Positions 50,355-58,786 of a DNA stretch of 64,000 nucleotides are shown here, one piece after another. The notes beneath the pieces were generated by a model. It searched no databases. It was not told the DNA's origin and saw only the letters and a list, made by a program, of their open reading frames with translations. The DNA is taken from assembly GCF_003002825.1 (NCBI RefSeq), contig NZ_PVTE01000012.1, positions 1-64,000 of the forward strand. The letters are read 5' to 3'. This DNA is from Spirosoma oryzae. Its GTDB lineage: Bacteria; Bacteroidota; Bacteroidia; Cytophagales; Spirosomataceae. The position numbers and the translations under genes were made by a program. Numbering within the stretch: position 1 is the stretch's first letter; the number at the start of each line of letters is the position of its first letter.

Positions 50355-50387
50355 TCCGTTTTAGTAAGACAATGTACTTCTTTTAAC

Positions 50388-52418
50388 TTATTTCAACGCG
50401 AACAGTCCCGCAATTTTATCTAACGACAAGACCGTCATGATGGATTCCCCGCCGGGCGTATAACTTGGATTGGCAGACGCAAACAACTGATCGACCAGCG
50501 CGCGTCGTTCGGGTACACTCAGTCGAATGACGTGCCGTTGAGCCGACCGCCGGGCCAACGACCGGGCCATCGACTCCTGCCGGTTGAGTTTGAGCCGGCC
50601 GGTATCTTCGCGCAGTTGCGCCAGCAAATTAGCAAACAGTTCTTCCTCTTTCTCACCCGTCGTCTGCGTCGGCACCCCCCGAATGATAAACGTGTTATGC
50701 CCAAGTTCATCGAACTGAAAGCCAAGACTGGTCAGTTCGTCGCGCAGATCGAGCGCCAGTTGAAAATCGACCGGCGATAACGAAATCGTTTTGGGAAACA
50801 GGAGTTGCTGCGACGAGCCATTACGCTTGGTCAGCGACGCGTGGAACTGATCGTACAGTATCCGTTCATAAGCCCGGCGCTGATCGATCAGCATCATCCC
50901 TGATTTGACCGGTGCCAGCAGGTAGCGATTTTGCACCTGTACAATCGCTTCGTCGTCGACCATGTCGGGCGCAACCTCCTCCCGCTGATTGGCCCGACTA
51001 CCAATGCGGATCGGCTCACTAACGGGTTCGGGAGTCGACGCTGTCGGCATTGGCGCAGCGGGCTTTGTGGATACAGGCCCCAGCCAGTCACCAGTCGCTG
51101 TAGTTTCCTTCTTCGGATTTTTGTCGGATACGCCTTCGAACAACGCCTGCCAGTTATTGACCGACGGTTTGGGCGGCACATCGGCCTTGCGTGATGGCAT
51201 ATCGAAGCTTCGCCCGGCGGCCGTATCGAGCGATTCGTTGCGCAGCGGCTGGGGTTTGTCGGTTTTCTCCGCCGGTTGGCTGGCGGGTGCAGCCGTTCCC
51301 GACATCCACGACGGCGTGATGGGTTTCGGAGCTGCGTCAGGCGTATCTGCCGATCCGTCCTTCGGTCTGGCCCCCCGACCACCCGACAGGAAGTTGACGT
51401 CGGAATCGAAGTCGAGCGATGGTGCCAGGTTGTAAACGCCAACCGCTTTTCGAACCGCTGCCATCATAATAGCGTATACCGACCGCTCGTCGTCAAACTT
51501 GATCTCCGTTTTCGTCGGGTGAATATTGATGTCGATGTGTGACGGGTCGATGTCGATGAACAGCACGTAGAACGGATGACTGCCTTCGGGCAATGTGCCC
51601 TCATACGCGCCGATGACGGCGTGGTGCAGGTAGTTGTGTTTGATGTACCGGTTGTTGACGAAGAAGAACTGTTCGTTGCGGGCCTTCTTCGCCGATTCGG
51701 GCTTACCGATAAACCCACGCACGGTCACGTACGGTGTCTGTTCCTCGCACTGATTGAGCTGCTCCCGGTAGCTCTTCCCGAACATGTCGATGATGCGACG
51801 GCTCAGCTTGCCAGCGGGCAGGTTGTAGATTTCCTGGTCGTTGTGAAACAGCGAAAACGCGACTTCCGAGTTAGCCAGCGCAACCCGCTGAAATTCGTCG
51901 ATAACGTGCCGCATCTCCACCGAATTCGACTTTAGGAAGTTGCGCCGGGCCGGTACGTTGAAGAACAGATTTTTGATCAGCAGATTGGTACCGGGCAGAC
52001 AGGAAATCGACTCCTGCGCTTTGATGTCGGAGCCTTCGATTCGGATGAGCGTACCCAGTTCTTCCTCCGCCCGCCGGGTACGCATCTCCACCTGCGCAAC
52101 GGCTGCAATCGACGCCAGTGCTTCCCCCCGAAATCCCATCGTCTTGATCCGGAACAGATCGTCCGACGAGCGTATTTTCGAGGTAGCGTGCCGTTCGAAG
52201 CTCATGCGGGCGTCGGTTTCGGTCATCCCCAGACCATCGTCAATAATTTGGATCAGATTACGTCCGGCCTCCCGAATGATGACCTGAATGGATTTCGCCT
52301 TGGCGTCGACCGAATTTTCGAGCAGTTCTTTTACCACCGATGCCGGGCGTTGCACCACCTCCCCGGCCGCAATCTGGTTGGCAATTGAATCGGGCAGGAG
52401 TTGAATAACGTTCAGCAT
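50388..52418 (-). CDS. mutL: DNA mismatch repair protein MutL
   Basis: A 676-aa protein. The N-terminal GHKL ATPase has IAAGEVVQRPASVVKELLEN (residues 16-35), DDGLGM and GFRGEAL, all intact, with the MLH1-type second domain to about residue 330. A polar linker follows (about 340-470). In the C-terminal dimerisation domain the endonuclease motifs are altered: the usual DQHA-x2-E region reads DQRRAYERI, and the CPHGRP-like site reads TPGGES, so a metal nuclease site is unlikely to be complete. Two rhomboid genes follow. Length is within the family range. Confidence 0.95.
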   Translation of the reverse strand: MLNVIQLLPDSIANQIAAGEVVQRPASVVKELLENSVDAKAKSIQVIIREAGRNLIQIIDDGLGMTETDARMSFERHATSKIRSSDDLFRIKTMGFRGEALASIAAVAQVEMRTRRAEEELGTLIRIEGSDIKAQESISCLPGTNLLIKNLFFNVPARRNFLKSNSVEMRHVIDEFQRVALANSEVAFSLFHNDQEIYNLPAGKLSRRIIDMFGKSYREQLNQCEEQTPYVTVRGFIGKPESAKKARNEQFFFVNNRYIKHNYLHHAVIGAYEGTLPEGSHPFYVLFIDIDPSHIDINIHPTKTEIKFDDERSVYAIMMAAVRKAVGVYNLAPSLDFDSDVNFLSGGRGARPKDGSADTPDAAPKPITPSWMSGTAAPASQPAEKTDKPQPLRNESLDTAAGRSFDMPSRKADVPPKPSVNNWQALFEGVSDKNPKKETTATGDWLGPVSTKPAAPMPTASTPEPVSEPIRIGSRANQREEVAPDMVDDEAIVQVQNRYLLAPVKSGMMLIDQRRAYERILYDQFHASLTKRNGSSQQLLFPKTISLSPVDFQLALDLRDELTSLGFQFDELGHNTFIIRGVPTQTTGEKEEELFANLLAQLREDTGRLKLNRQESMARSLARRSAQRHVIRLSVPERRALVDQLFASANPSYTPGGESIMTVLSLDKIAGLFALK

Positions 52419-52481
52419 AGCGGTCGGTCGGCAGCGCAGGGTGGTTCTGCGTTATTATCGTACAACAAAATTACGCGAAAA

Positions 52482-52522
52482 AAAAGCCCTTGCCCAACGT
52501 AAAATCGAGGGCAAGGGCTTTT
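52482..52522 (-). terminator. Terminator of lpd
   Basis: AAAAGCCCTTGCCC (52482-52495) and GGGCAAGGGCTTTT (52509-52522) form a perfect 14-bp stem. On the minus strand it is followed by a run of Us. It lies about 75 bp past the lpd stop and precedes the mutL start at 52418. Confidence 0.92.
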
Positions 52523-52528
52523 CGGTGG

Positions 52529-52600
52529 ACAGTAATCAGTATTCAGTTTACGGTATCGCTCAGACGGCACCCACCGTAAACCGAAAACTGTAAACCGTTA
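52529..52600. repeat. ACGGTTT-family palindrome overlapping the lpd stop
   Basis: The left arm 52529-52554 contains ACAGTAATCAGTATTCAG and TTTACGGTA; the right arm 52572-52600 contains ACCGTAAACCGAAAACTG and TAAACCGTTA, whose last three bases are the lpd stop codon (52598-52600). It is the fifth member of its family here. Confidence 0.85.
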
Positions 52601-53998
52601 CAAGTGTATCGCTTCGCCGTAAGCGGCTTCGGTAGCGTCTTTGATGGCTTCCGACATGGTCGGGTGTGGGTGGACGGCTTTCAGGATTTCTTCGCCCGTC
52701 GTTTCGAGCTTACGGGCCGCTACCACTTCGGCAATCATCTCCGTAACGTTGTTACCGATGAAGTGAGCGCCCAGGAACTCGCCGTATTTAGCGTCGAAGA
52801 TGACTTTCACGAACCCTTCCGGTGTACCGGCCGCTTTCGCTTTGCCCGATGCCGTAAACGGAAACTTACCGACTTTCAGCTCATAGCCCGCTTCACGAGC
52901 CGCTTTTTCGGTATAACCCACCGACGCGATTTCGGGCGTGCAGTACGTACAACCGGGAATATTATTGTAGTTCAGCGGTTCGACGTGCGGCAGTCCGGCA
53001 ATTTTTTCGATGCAGATAATCGCTTCGGCCGAGGCTACGTGCGCTAATGCCTGCCCTTTCGTGCAGTCACCAATGGCATAGTACCCCTGCACGCTGGTCC
53101 GGTAGAAATCGTCGGTTACGATTTTACCTTTATCGACGTTGATACCGACCTCTTCCAGACCAATGTTTTCAATATTGGCGACGACACCAGCAGCCGACAG
53201 TACGATGTCGACGTCGAAGGTTTTCTCGCCATCGGGCGTTTTGACAAACACCTTACAGCCCTTACCCGCCGTATCGACTTTCGTCACTTCCGACTTGGTG
53301 AAGATGTCGATGCCCAGCTTCTTGTATTGTTTGGCCAGTTCTTTCGAGATGTCCTCGTCTTCGACCGGTACTACGTTGGGCAGGAATTCGACAATCGTCA
53401 CTTTCGTCCCCATGCTGGCGTAGACGTAGGCAAACTCAACGCCGATAGCACCCGATCCGATGACAAGCATCGACTCCGGCCGCTTTTCGAGCGTCATGGC
53501 CTTCCGGTATTCAATCACTTTTTCGCCGTCGATGGGGACAGCTGGCAACTGACGGGCTCGCCCACCGGTAGCAACAATGATGTGCTTGCCTTCGTAGGTG
53601 GTGGTTTTACCGTCCTTGTCTTTTACGTCGACTTTTTTGCCGGGCTTTACCGTACCGACACCACTGATGATGTCGATCTTGTTTTTCTTCATCAGAAACT
53701 GCACGCCCTTGCTCATGCTGTCGGCAACGCCCCGGCTCCGTTTGATGACGGCACCGAAATCGGCCTGTGCTTCGCCCTGTACGGTGATGCCATAGTCGGC
53801 CGAATGTTTGATGTATTCAAAAACCTGCGCTGATTTCAGCAGGGCTTTGGTTGGGATACAGCCCCAGTTAAGGCAGATACCGCCGAGGCTTTCGCGCTCA
53901 ACTACGGCTGTTTTCAACCCCAACTGCGAAGCCCGGATAGCAGCTACGTAGCCTCCCGGTCCGCTACCCAAAACGATTACGTCGTACTGTGAAGCCAT
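52598..53998 (-). CDS. lpdA: Dihydrolipoyl dehydrogenase
   Basis: A 466-aa FAD-dependent disulfide oxidoreductase that reoxidises lipoyl groups in 2-oxoacid dehydrogenase complexes. FAD motif GSGPGGYVAAI (about 12-22), the redox-active disulfide GGICLNWGCIPTK (about 39-51, C42 and C47), the NAD motif VIGSGAIGVEF (about 181-191) and the C-terminal catalytic HPHPTMSE (about 446-453) are all present. Full length. No dehydrogenase E1 or E2 gene is adjacent, so which complex it serves is not shown. Confidence 0.95.
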   Translation of the reverse strand: MASQYDVIVLGSGPGGYVAAIRASQLGLKTAVVERESLGGICLNWGCIPTKALLKSAQVFEYIKHSADYGITVQGEAQADFGAVIKRSRGVADSMSKGVQFLMKKNKIDIISGVGTVKPGKKVDVKDKDGKTTTYEGKHIIVATGGRARQLPAVPIDGEKVIEYRKAMTLEKRPESMLVIGSGAIGVEFAYVYASMGTKVTIVEFLPNVVPVEDEDISKELAKQYKKLGIDIFTKSEVTKVDTAGKGCKVFVKTPDGEKTFDVDIVLSAAGVVANIENIGLEEVGINVDKGKIVTDDFYRTSVQGYYAIGDCTKGQALAHVASAEAIICIEKIAGLPHVEPLNYNNIPGCTYCTPEIASVGYTEKAAREAGYELKVGKFPFTASGKAKAAGTPEGFVKVIFDAKYGEFLGAHFIGNNVTEMIAEVVAARKLETTGEEILKAVHPHPTMSEAIKDATEAAYGEAIHL

Positions 53999-54100
53999 TG
54001 ATTGGTTTTAGTTAGTCTCGGGGTGATTGTCAGCCGACAAGCCAGCCAACGCCCCTGTTTGATGAACGCAAAGGTAGGTCTAAAAGTTGATTTGCCCGGC

Positions 54101-54553
54101 TTAGGCCAGATCGGCTACCTCACGTACGAGCCGGATGCCTTCACCAGCGCAGGCGTCCACAAAATCAGCGTCGAAACTGGCTACGGCCGGAATCTGATGC
54201 AGCTTGGCGGTGGCGATGATGAGCGCATCGTTGGGTAATAGGTTATACTGCTGCATCAGGTCGAGGTAGAGCGGCACGATGCGGTCGTCGGACGGCAGGA
54301 CTGTAAATTGGCTTAGAAACTCTGCTGGCGGACGATTTATCAGCACAGCAGGTATACGCCCAGCCTGTTGTATGGTCCGGGGTGCCTTCCCCCCGTAAAG
54401 CGCAATCCAGTGGAACGTGCATTCACTCAAGACAGTCGAATTGACACATAACTCATACGCATCGTTTTTAGCTAGCCAGTCGAGGAGTTCTGTCTTATTT
54501 TGTTTAATGTACTCGACTAGTATCGAACTATCCAGCATGATCCTACTGGTCAT
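54101..54553 (-). CDS. PIN-domain toxin (VapC-like), second locus
   Basis: A 150-aa PIN protein with the acidic site D8 (MLDSSILVEY), E44 (LSECTF), D109 (LPNDALIIATA) and D128 or D130 (ASFDADF). It probably cleaves RNA. ATG 54553 overlaps the antitoxin gene by 11 bp; a start at ATG 54538 would leave a 4-bp gap and begin MLDSS, so the start is uncertain. Partner: the upstream 77-aa protein. Confidence 0.88.
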   Translation of the reverse strand: MTSRIMLDSSILVEYIKQNKTELLDWLAKNDAYELCVNSTVLSECTFHWIALYGGKAPRTIQQAGRIPAVLINRPPAEFLSQFTVLPSDDRIVPLYLDLMQQYNLLPNDALIIATAKLHQIPAVASFDADFVDACAGEGIRLVREVADLA

Positions 54554-54776
54554 ATACGTCGTACTTATCTACTTGGTACGTAGAGTTCTTGAAAATACCT
54601 TTGTACCGTTGAATAATCTCTAACCGCGACGGTTTGGGCTCGTCTGCCGGTTTGTCGTGCAATGGCCGGATAGTAACCTCTACCTCGGCTTTGTCGACCC
54701 CCTCGGGCAGGTCGATGATGAGCTGCGGATTTTCGGTGCGCTCGATGGTTTTAAAATAGTGTTGTACCGCTTCCAT
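54543..54776 (-). CDS. Putative antitoxin, second PIN locus
   Basis: A 77-aa protein from ATG 54776. It has a helical N-terminus (MEAVQHYFKTIERTE), a strand PQLIIDLPEG, a V-rich strand AEVEVTIRPL, and a C-terminal helix SRLEIIQRYKGIF, a layout seen in antitoxins whose tail binds the toxin. No family name. The overlap with the PIN gene supports the pairing. Confidence 0.7.
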   Translation of the reverse strand: MEAVQHYFKTIERTENPQLIIDLPEGVDKAEVEVTIRPLHDKPADEPKPSRLEIIQRYKGIFKNSTYQVDKYDVYDQ

Positions 54777-54857
54777 AGTCCTGTTGTTTTCAAACAAATA
54801 TACCGATTCCCCGGAAACGCACTCGCCCGGTGGCTTTGTTCTATCTTTGCGTATTCG

Positions 54858-54944
54858 TAAACACAGAGAACACGAAGCATAAGCACAGAGATACAAAGCG
54901 TTATTCTTTATTTTCTCCGTGAATCCTCCGTTGCTCCGTGTTTA
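54858..54944. repeat. CACGGAG-type palindrome between divergent genes
   Basis: The left arm 54858-54898 contains TAAACACAGAGAACACGAAG and AAGCACAGAG; the right arm 54912-54944 contains CTCCGTGAATCCTCCG and TTGCTCCGTGTTTA. The arms are imperfect inverted copies, each with repeated 7-9-bp units. Unlike the other repeats, it lies upstream of two divergent genes (antitoxin and prfB), not next to a stop. Confidence 0.6.
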
Positions 54945-54974
54945 AACCCATTTTCAATCAATCAAGACAAGTTC

Positions 54975-56055
54975 ATGACAACTGATCAGTTGACCGACTT
55001 GAGAGCCAGAGTAGAGGCTTTGAGGGGGTATCTTTGACTACGATAACAAAAAGGCACAACTAGCCGAACTCGAACAGCAAACGTTTCAGCCCGAATTCTG
55101 GACCGATGCCGCCCGCGCCGAGGGCGTGATGAAGCAGGTTCGGTCGCTGAAAGGCTGGACGAGCGGGTACGAAAAGCTGAATAGTCAGTTTGGCGATCTT
55201 GAAACACTGTTCGAATTCTACGAGGCCGGCGACGTTACCGAAGAAGAAGTCAACGCCGAAGGTCGGAACGTGAGTGAAACGCTCGACGAACTCGAACTCA
55301 AGAAAATGCTCGGCAACGAGGAGGATCAGCTCAGTGCCGTTCTCGAAATCAACGCCGGTGCCGGCGGTACAGAAAGTCAGGACTGGGCCGACATGCTCTA
55401 CCGGATGTACATGCGCTGGGCCGAAAAACATGGTTACAGTCTCAAACAGGTCGATTATCAGGAAGGCGATACGGCGGGCATCAAATCGGCAACGATCGAG
55501 GTCGACGGCCCACTGGCCTATGGCTTTCTGAAATCAGAAAATGGCGTTCACCGGCTGGTACGCATCTCGCCTTTCGATTCCAACGCCCGACGGCACACGT
55601 CTTTTGCGTCGGTATTTGCCTACCCGCTGGTCGATGATACGATTCAGATCGACGTCAACCCGGCCGATATTCGCTGGGATACGTTTCGGTCGGGCGGAGC
55701 CGGTGGTCAGAACGTCAACAAAGTCGAGACAGCCGTCCGGCTTCATCACCAGCCGTCGGGCTTGGTCATCGAGTGTCAGCAGGAGCGCAGTCAGCTACAG
55801 AACAAGGAAGTAGCGATGCGGCTGTTGAAATCAAAGCTGTACGAGATTGAGGTGCAGAAGCGTAATGCCGCTCGTGCCGAAGTGGAAGCGGGTAAGCAAA
55901 AAAACGAGTGGGGGTCGCAGATTCGCTCATACGTGCTAGACGATCGACGCGTAAAAGACCACCGTACCGGCCATCAAACCTCTAACACCGACGCAGTCCT
56001 TGATGGCGACATTGACCCATTTATCAAGGCGTTTTTGCTGGAACAGGATGTATAA
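54975..56055 (+). CDS. prfB: Peptide chain release factor 2, with programmed +1 frameshift
   Basis: RF2, 359 aa, read as 54975-55034 joined to 55036-56055. The first 20 codons end at CTT TGA, after which the ribosome shifts +1 and reads GAC. The protein reads TGA and TAA stop codons. The codon-recognition tripeptide SPF is in VRISPFDSN, and the peptidyl-hydrolysis GGQ in [14 protein letters not shown]. Without the shift only a 20-residue peptide would be made. The sequence downstream of the shift is open with no other break. The gene is followed by a palindrome 1 bp after its stop. Confidence 0.97.
55023..55038 (+). promoter_or_regulatory. Programmed +1 frameshift site of prfB
   Basis: AGGGGG (55023-55028) acts as an internal Shine-Dalgarno, placed 3 bases before CTT (55032-55034) and the in-frame TGA (55035-55037), followed by C. 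This is the standard RF2 arrangement: when RF2 is scarce, the slow TGA allows slippage to the +1 frame. Notable here because the phylum otherwise makes little use of Shine-Dalgarno sequences. Confidence 0.95.
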
Positions 56056-56056
56056 T

Positions 56057-56148
56057 GTAGAGACGCAATCCGTTGCGTCTCAGCGTGCGACAGCCAGATT
56101 CGTCAGACAGACCATCCGGCGGTGAGACGCAACGGATTGCGTCTCTAC
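56057..56148. repeat. Perfect 26-bp palindrome with self-complementary arms
   Basis: Arms 56057-56082 and 56123-56148 are perfect inverted copies (outer part GTAGAGACGCAATCC). Each arm is itself a small palindrome, GAGACGCAA with TTGCGTCTC. It starts 2 bases after the prfB stop. The middle 40 bases are unrelated. Confidence 0.92.
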
Positions 56149-56153
56149 AAAAG

Positions 56154-56186
56154 AAAACAGCACCTCGATAGGGTGCTGTTTTTTTA
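56154..56186. terminator. Terminator between prfB and lhgO
   Basis: AAAACAGCACC (56154-56164) pairs with GGTGCTGTTTT (56172-56182), followed by more T residues. It closes the plus-strand prfB unit and may also serve lhgO (stop 56206) on the other strand. Confidence 0.85.
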
Positions 56187-56205
56187 TGCTGTCACTGAAT
56201 TTTGA

Positions 56206-57405
56206 CTAATCGAAGCGGGCGAGGACTTTTTCGGAAACGGTTTGTCCGATGGAAAGTGAGGACGTTGCCGCTGGCGACGGCGCGTTGATGACGTTGATCG
56301 CTTTGTCGTTTTCCAGAATGGCGAAGTCATCGAGCAGGCCACCGGTGCGGTCGCAAGCCTGGGCCCGTACCCCCGCGCCACCATCTTCCAGGTCACCTTC
56401 CTGAATAGCCGGAATCAATCCCTGCAACGCTTTCGTGAAGGCGCTTTTCGAGAACGATCGGTACATTTCACCAAGGCCCGTCTGCCAGTATTTAGCAGCT
56501 ACTTTCTGGAAACCGGGCCACGCCAACGTTTCAAAAAACTCTTTCAGATTCACATCCGACTTCGTGTACCCTTCCCGTTGAAAGGCCAGCACAGCGTTTG
56601 GCCCCGCTTCGACACCCCCGTGCACCATGCGGGTAAAGTGAACGCCCAGGAACGGGAAGTTCGGGTCAGGAACGGGGTAAATCAGGTTTTTGACGAGATA
56701 TTCCTTTTCCGGTTTTAGCTTGAAATATTCACCCCGGAACGGCACAATCCGCACGTCGACGGGATCGCGCTGGGTTAGCTGCGCGATCTTATCGGAATAC
56801 AAGCCCGCACAGTTGACGACGAGCCTGGCTTCGTAGCGATTTTTGTTGGTCACGACTACGGTCAGGGTATTGCCGGGGGTTACCTGCTCGACACGTTCGG
56901 CCAGCCGGATTTCGCCACCCAGCTCCCGAAACTTGTCAGCGTAGCGTTCCGACACCTGCTTGTAATCGATGATTCCTGTTTGCGGTACGAACATACCGGC
57001 GACACCGGTGACGTGTGGTTCGATTTCGCGCATCTCCCCGACCGACAGTTTTTTCAGACCCGTCAGCCCATTCTGCTGCCCGCGCTGGTGGAGTACGTCG
57101 AGTTGCGGCAGCTCCTCCTGCTTCGTCGCGACCACAATCTTGCCGCACAGGTCGTACGGAATACCTTCGGCGTCGCAGAAATCGATCAACATACGGTACC
57201 CGCGAATGCAGTTGGTCGCTTTCAGGGAGCCGGGTTTGTAATAAAGGCCGGAGTGGATAACGCCGGAGTTGTGCCCCGTCTGATGCCGGGCAACGGCGGG
57301 TTCTTTGTCGATCAGTAAGACCTTGAGCGCGGGCCGCTGTTGTTTGATGCGCAGCGCCGTAGCCAGCCCAACGATGCCACCGCCGATAATCAGTACGTCT
57401 GTCAT
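56206..57405 (-). CDS. lhgO: L-2-hydroxyglutarate oxidase
   Basis: A 399-aa FAD-dependent oxidase of the DAO fold, which oxidises L-2-hydroxyglutarate to 2-oxoglutarate. FAD-binding GGGIVGLATALRI (about 7-19), the block ARHQTGHNSGVIHSGLYY (about 38-55, where the family keeps H and S residues near flavin), VNCAGLYSDKIA (about 196-207) and the tail (SIGQTVSEKVL) match the LhgO family. It lies between a terminator and a separate minus-strand gene, with no partner enzyme nearby. Confidence 0.9.
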   Translation of the reverse strand: MTDVLIIGGGIVGLATALRIKQQRPALKVLLIDKEPAVARHQTGHNSGVIHSGLYYKPGSLKATNCIRGYRMLIDFCDAEGIPYDLCGKIVVATKQEELPQLDVLHQRGQQNGLTGLKKLSVGEMREIEPHVTGVAGMFVPQTGIIDYKQVSERYADKFRELGGEIRLAERVEQVTPGNTLTVVVTNKNRYEARLVVNCAGLYSDKIAQLTQRDPVDVRIVPFRGEYFKLKPEKEYLVKNLIYPVPDPNFPFLGVHFTRMVHGGVEAGPNAVLAFQREGYTKSDVNLKEFFETLAWPGFQKVAAKYWQTGLGEMYRSFSKSAFTKALQGLIPAIQEGDLEDGGAGVRAQACDRTGGLLDDFAILENDKAINVINAPSPAATSSLSIGQTVSEKVLARFD

Positions 57406-57468
57406 GGATGCGAAACCGGCCGTTGACTGTCGGTCCGGTTTCTAAGCCGTAAAGATACGGGATTCCGG

Positions 57469-58740
57469 TCAGGCAAGCTGACTTTCAATCCAGTCGAGGC
57501 CACGCCCGTAGAGTGCCTGCGCGTAGCGAACCCGGTTGTCGAAGTCTGGATCGTCGGATTGCTCCTGCTTCATAAACTGGCGAATCAACAGGGCGTTGTC
57601 GGCGGCCTGTGGCTGCTCGTAGGCGGTTTCGCTGTCGGTGCGGTACGCGGCAAAACCCGGCGCGTCGCCTTCGAAATGCTGAAAGAACAAAGGCCCTTGT
57701 CGCGTTCGTACGGCGCACAGCAGCCCACACGCCCGACTCGTCGACGGAGCGAGACTACCCTCCAGCCCACGTTTCAGCACCATTACCGCGTCGAAACCGG
57801 CCAGCATAGCCAGTTCGGCCATTTTCATCTGGTACGTGATATGAAAGACCGACGTAACCAGGATGCGGGCATGACAGGGATTCAGTACTTTTTCGAGCGT
57901 CGCCAGAAAGGGCCGCTTGATAATCGTCCGTCGCCGATCGACCCATCGGTTCAGCGCGGGCGACAGGGCTTTCTGATCGAGCACCCAGCCGTAGCCGTCG
58001 AGGGGCGTGTCGAGTTCGTGATTACTCTGGAGAAATTGTACGCCCAGGTGCATGTACAGGTCCAGCGCGTTGAGCGTGAACTTGGGCCCACCCGACCGTC
58101 CTACAACCGAAACAGCTCCGTAACCGCGCTTCTGCATCAGTTGCGCTAGCAGTGGCGTGATCAGGTAACTGTTTTCGACCCCGTCGAACGGTTCGGCCAG
58201 TTGCACCAGTGGGCGATCGGCGCAACTGATGGGTCCGAAACCAGGCGTGTAGGTCCGTTCGGCAGCGCGCATCAGGCCGTAATATTCTTCGTTGCTTTCG
58301 TGCCGTACCCGCATGATGCTGGCCGCCATTCCCCGAAATGTTTCGCAGTCGCCCTCGCTAAACAGATAATCACCAAGCTGTTCGGCTTCGCTCACCTGGA
58401 GGTTGTGCCCCCGAACGAGCTTCGTCGCGATGGGCAGCATCCCATCCGGCAAGTCGGGACAAACTTTATTGATAAAAAAAGTCTGATGATCGAACGCGCC
58501 TTTACCGATCGTGTCTTCCAGCGTCTTTTCGTCGTCCGTTGGTCCTTTGGCCAGCAACGCCCCCAGAAAAGCGCCCCGCTGCAAGGCGTTCGAGTCAGGA
58601 TCGGCCAGCGCCCGCCGGCATTCCGCCAATAGCTCAGGGGGCAGTGGCTTGCTACCATACTTACCGATACCGATGTGTTTGATGCCCCGCCCCAGAGCTG
58701 TCTGAGCAGGTGAGTCAAGCGTAAGATCAAGGGTCGACAT
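57469..58740 (-). CDS. TrpD2-like protein (anthranilate phosphoribosyltransferase fold) in a nitrite cluster
   Basis: A 423-aa protein from ATG 58740 (a start at 58776 would add 12 residues). It has the glycosyltransferase family 3 fold: an N-terminal helical part and a phosphoribosyl-binding core with VVGRSGGPKFTLNALDLYMH (about 219-238). Similar YbiB/TrpD2 proteins bind nucleic acid and do not make tryptophan. Genes of this type often neighbour nitrate/nitrite assimilation genes, as here: cobA lies 46 bp upstream and nirBD just beyond. The function in that pathway is unknown. Confidence 0.8.
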   Translation of the reverse strand: MSTLDLTLDSPAQTALGRGIKHIGIGKYGSKPLPPELLAECRRALADPDSNALQRGAFLGALLAKGPTDDEKTLEDTIGKGAFDHQTFFINKVCPDLPDGMLPIATKLVRGHNLQVSEAEQLGDYLFSEGDCETFRGMAASIMRVRHESNEEYYGLMRAAERTYTPGFGPISCADRPLVQLAEPFDGVENSYLITPLLAQLMQKRGYGAVSVVGRSGGPKFTLNALDLYMHLGVQFLQSNHELDTPLDGYGWVLDQKALSPALNRWVDRRRTIIKRPFLATLEKVLNPCHARILVTSVFHITYQMKMAELAMLAGFDAVMVLKRGLEGSLAPSTSRACGLLCAVRTRQGPLFFQHFEGDAPGFAAYRTDSETAYEQPQAADNALLIRQFMKQEQSDDPDFDNRVRYAQALYGRGLDWIESQLA

Positions 58741-58786
58741 GGCAGTATGGGAGAACGAATAGCGTGATAAAAGCAATAACGGCTGA

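Noticed and set aside
55126-56055. Separate 309-aa prfB starting at 55126
   Set aside because: The upstream ATG 54975, the AGGGGG-TAT-CTT-TGA-C site and open +1 frame give the normal-length RF2, so the shorter start is an artefact of the programmed frameshift.
57469-58740. True anthranilate phosphoribosyltransferase of tryptophan synthesis
   Set aside because: The length, the sequence around the binding loop and the cobA/nirBD context fit the TrpD2/YbiB type; no trp genes are near.
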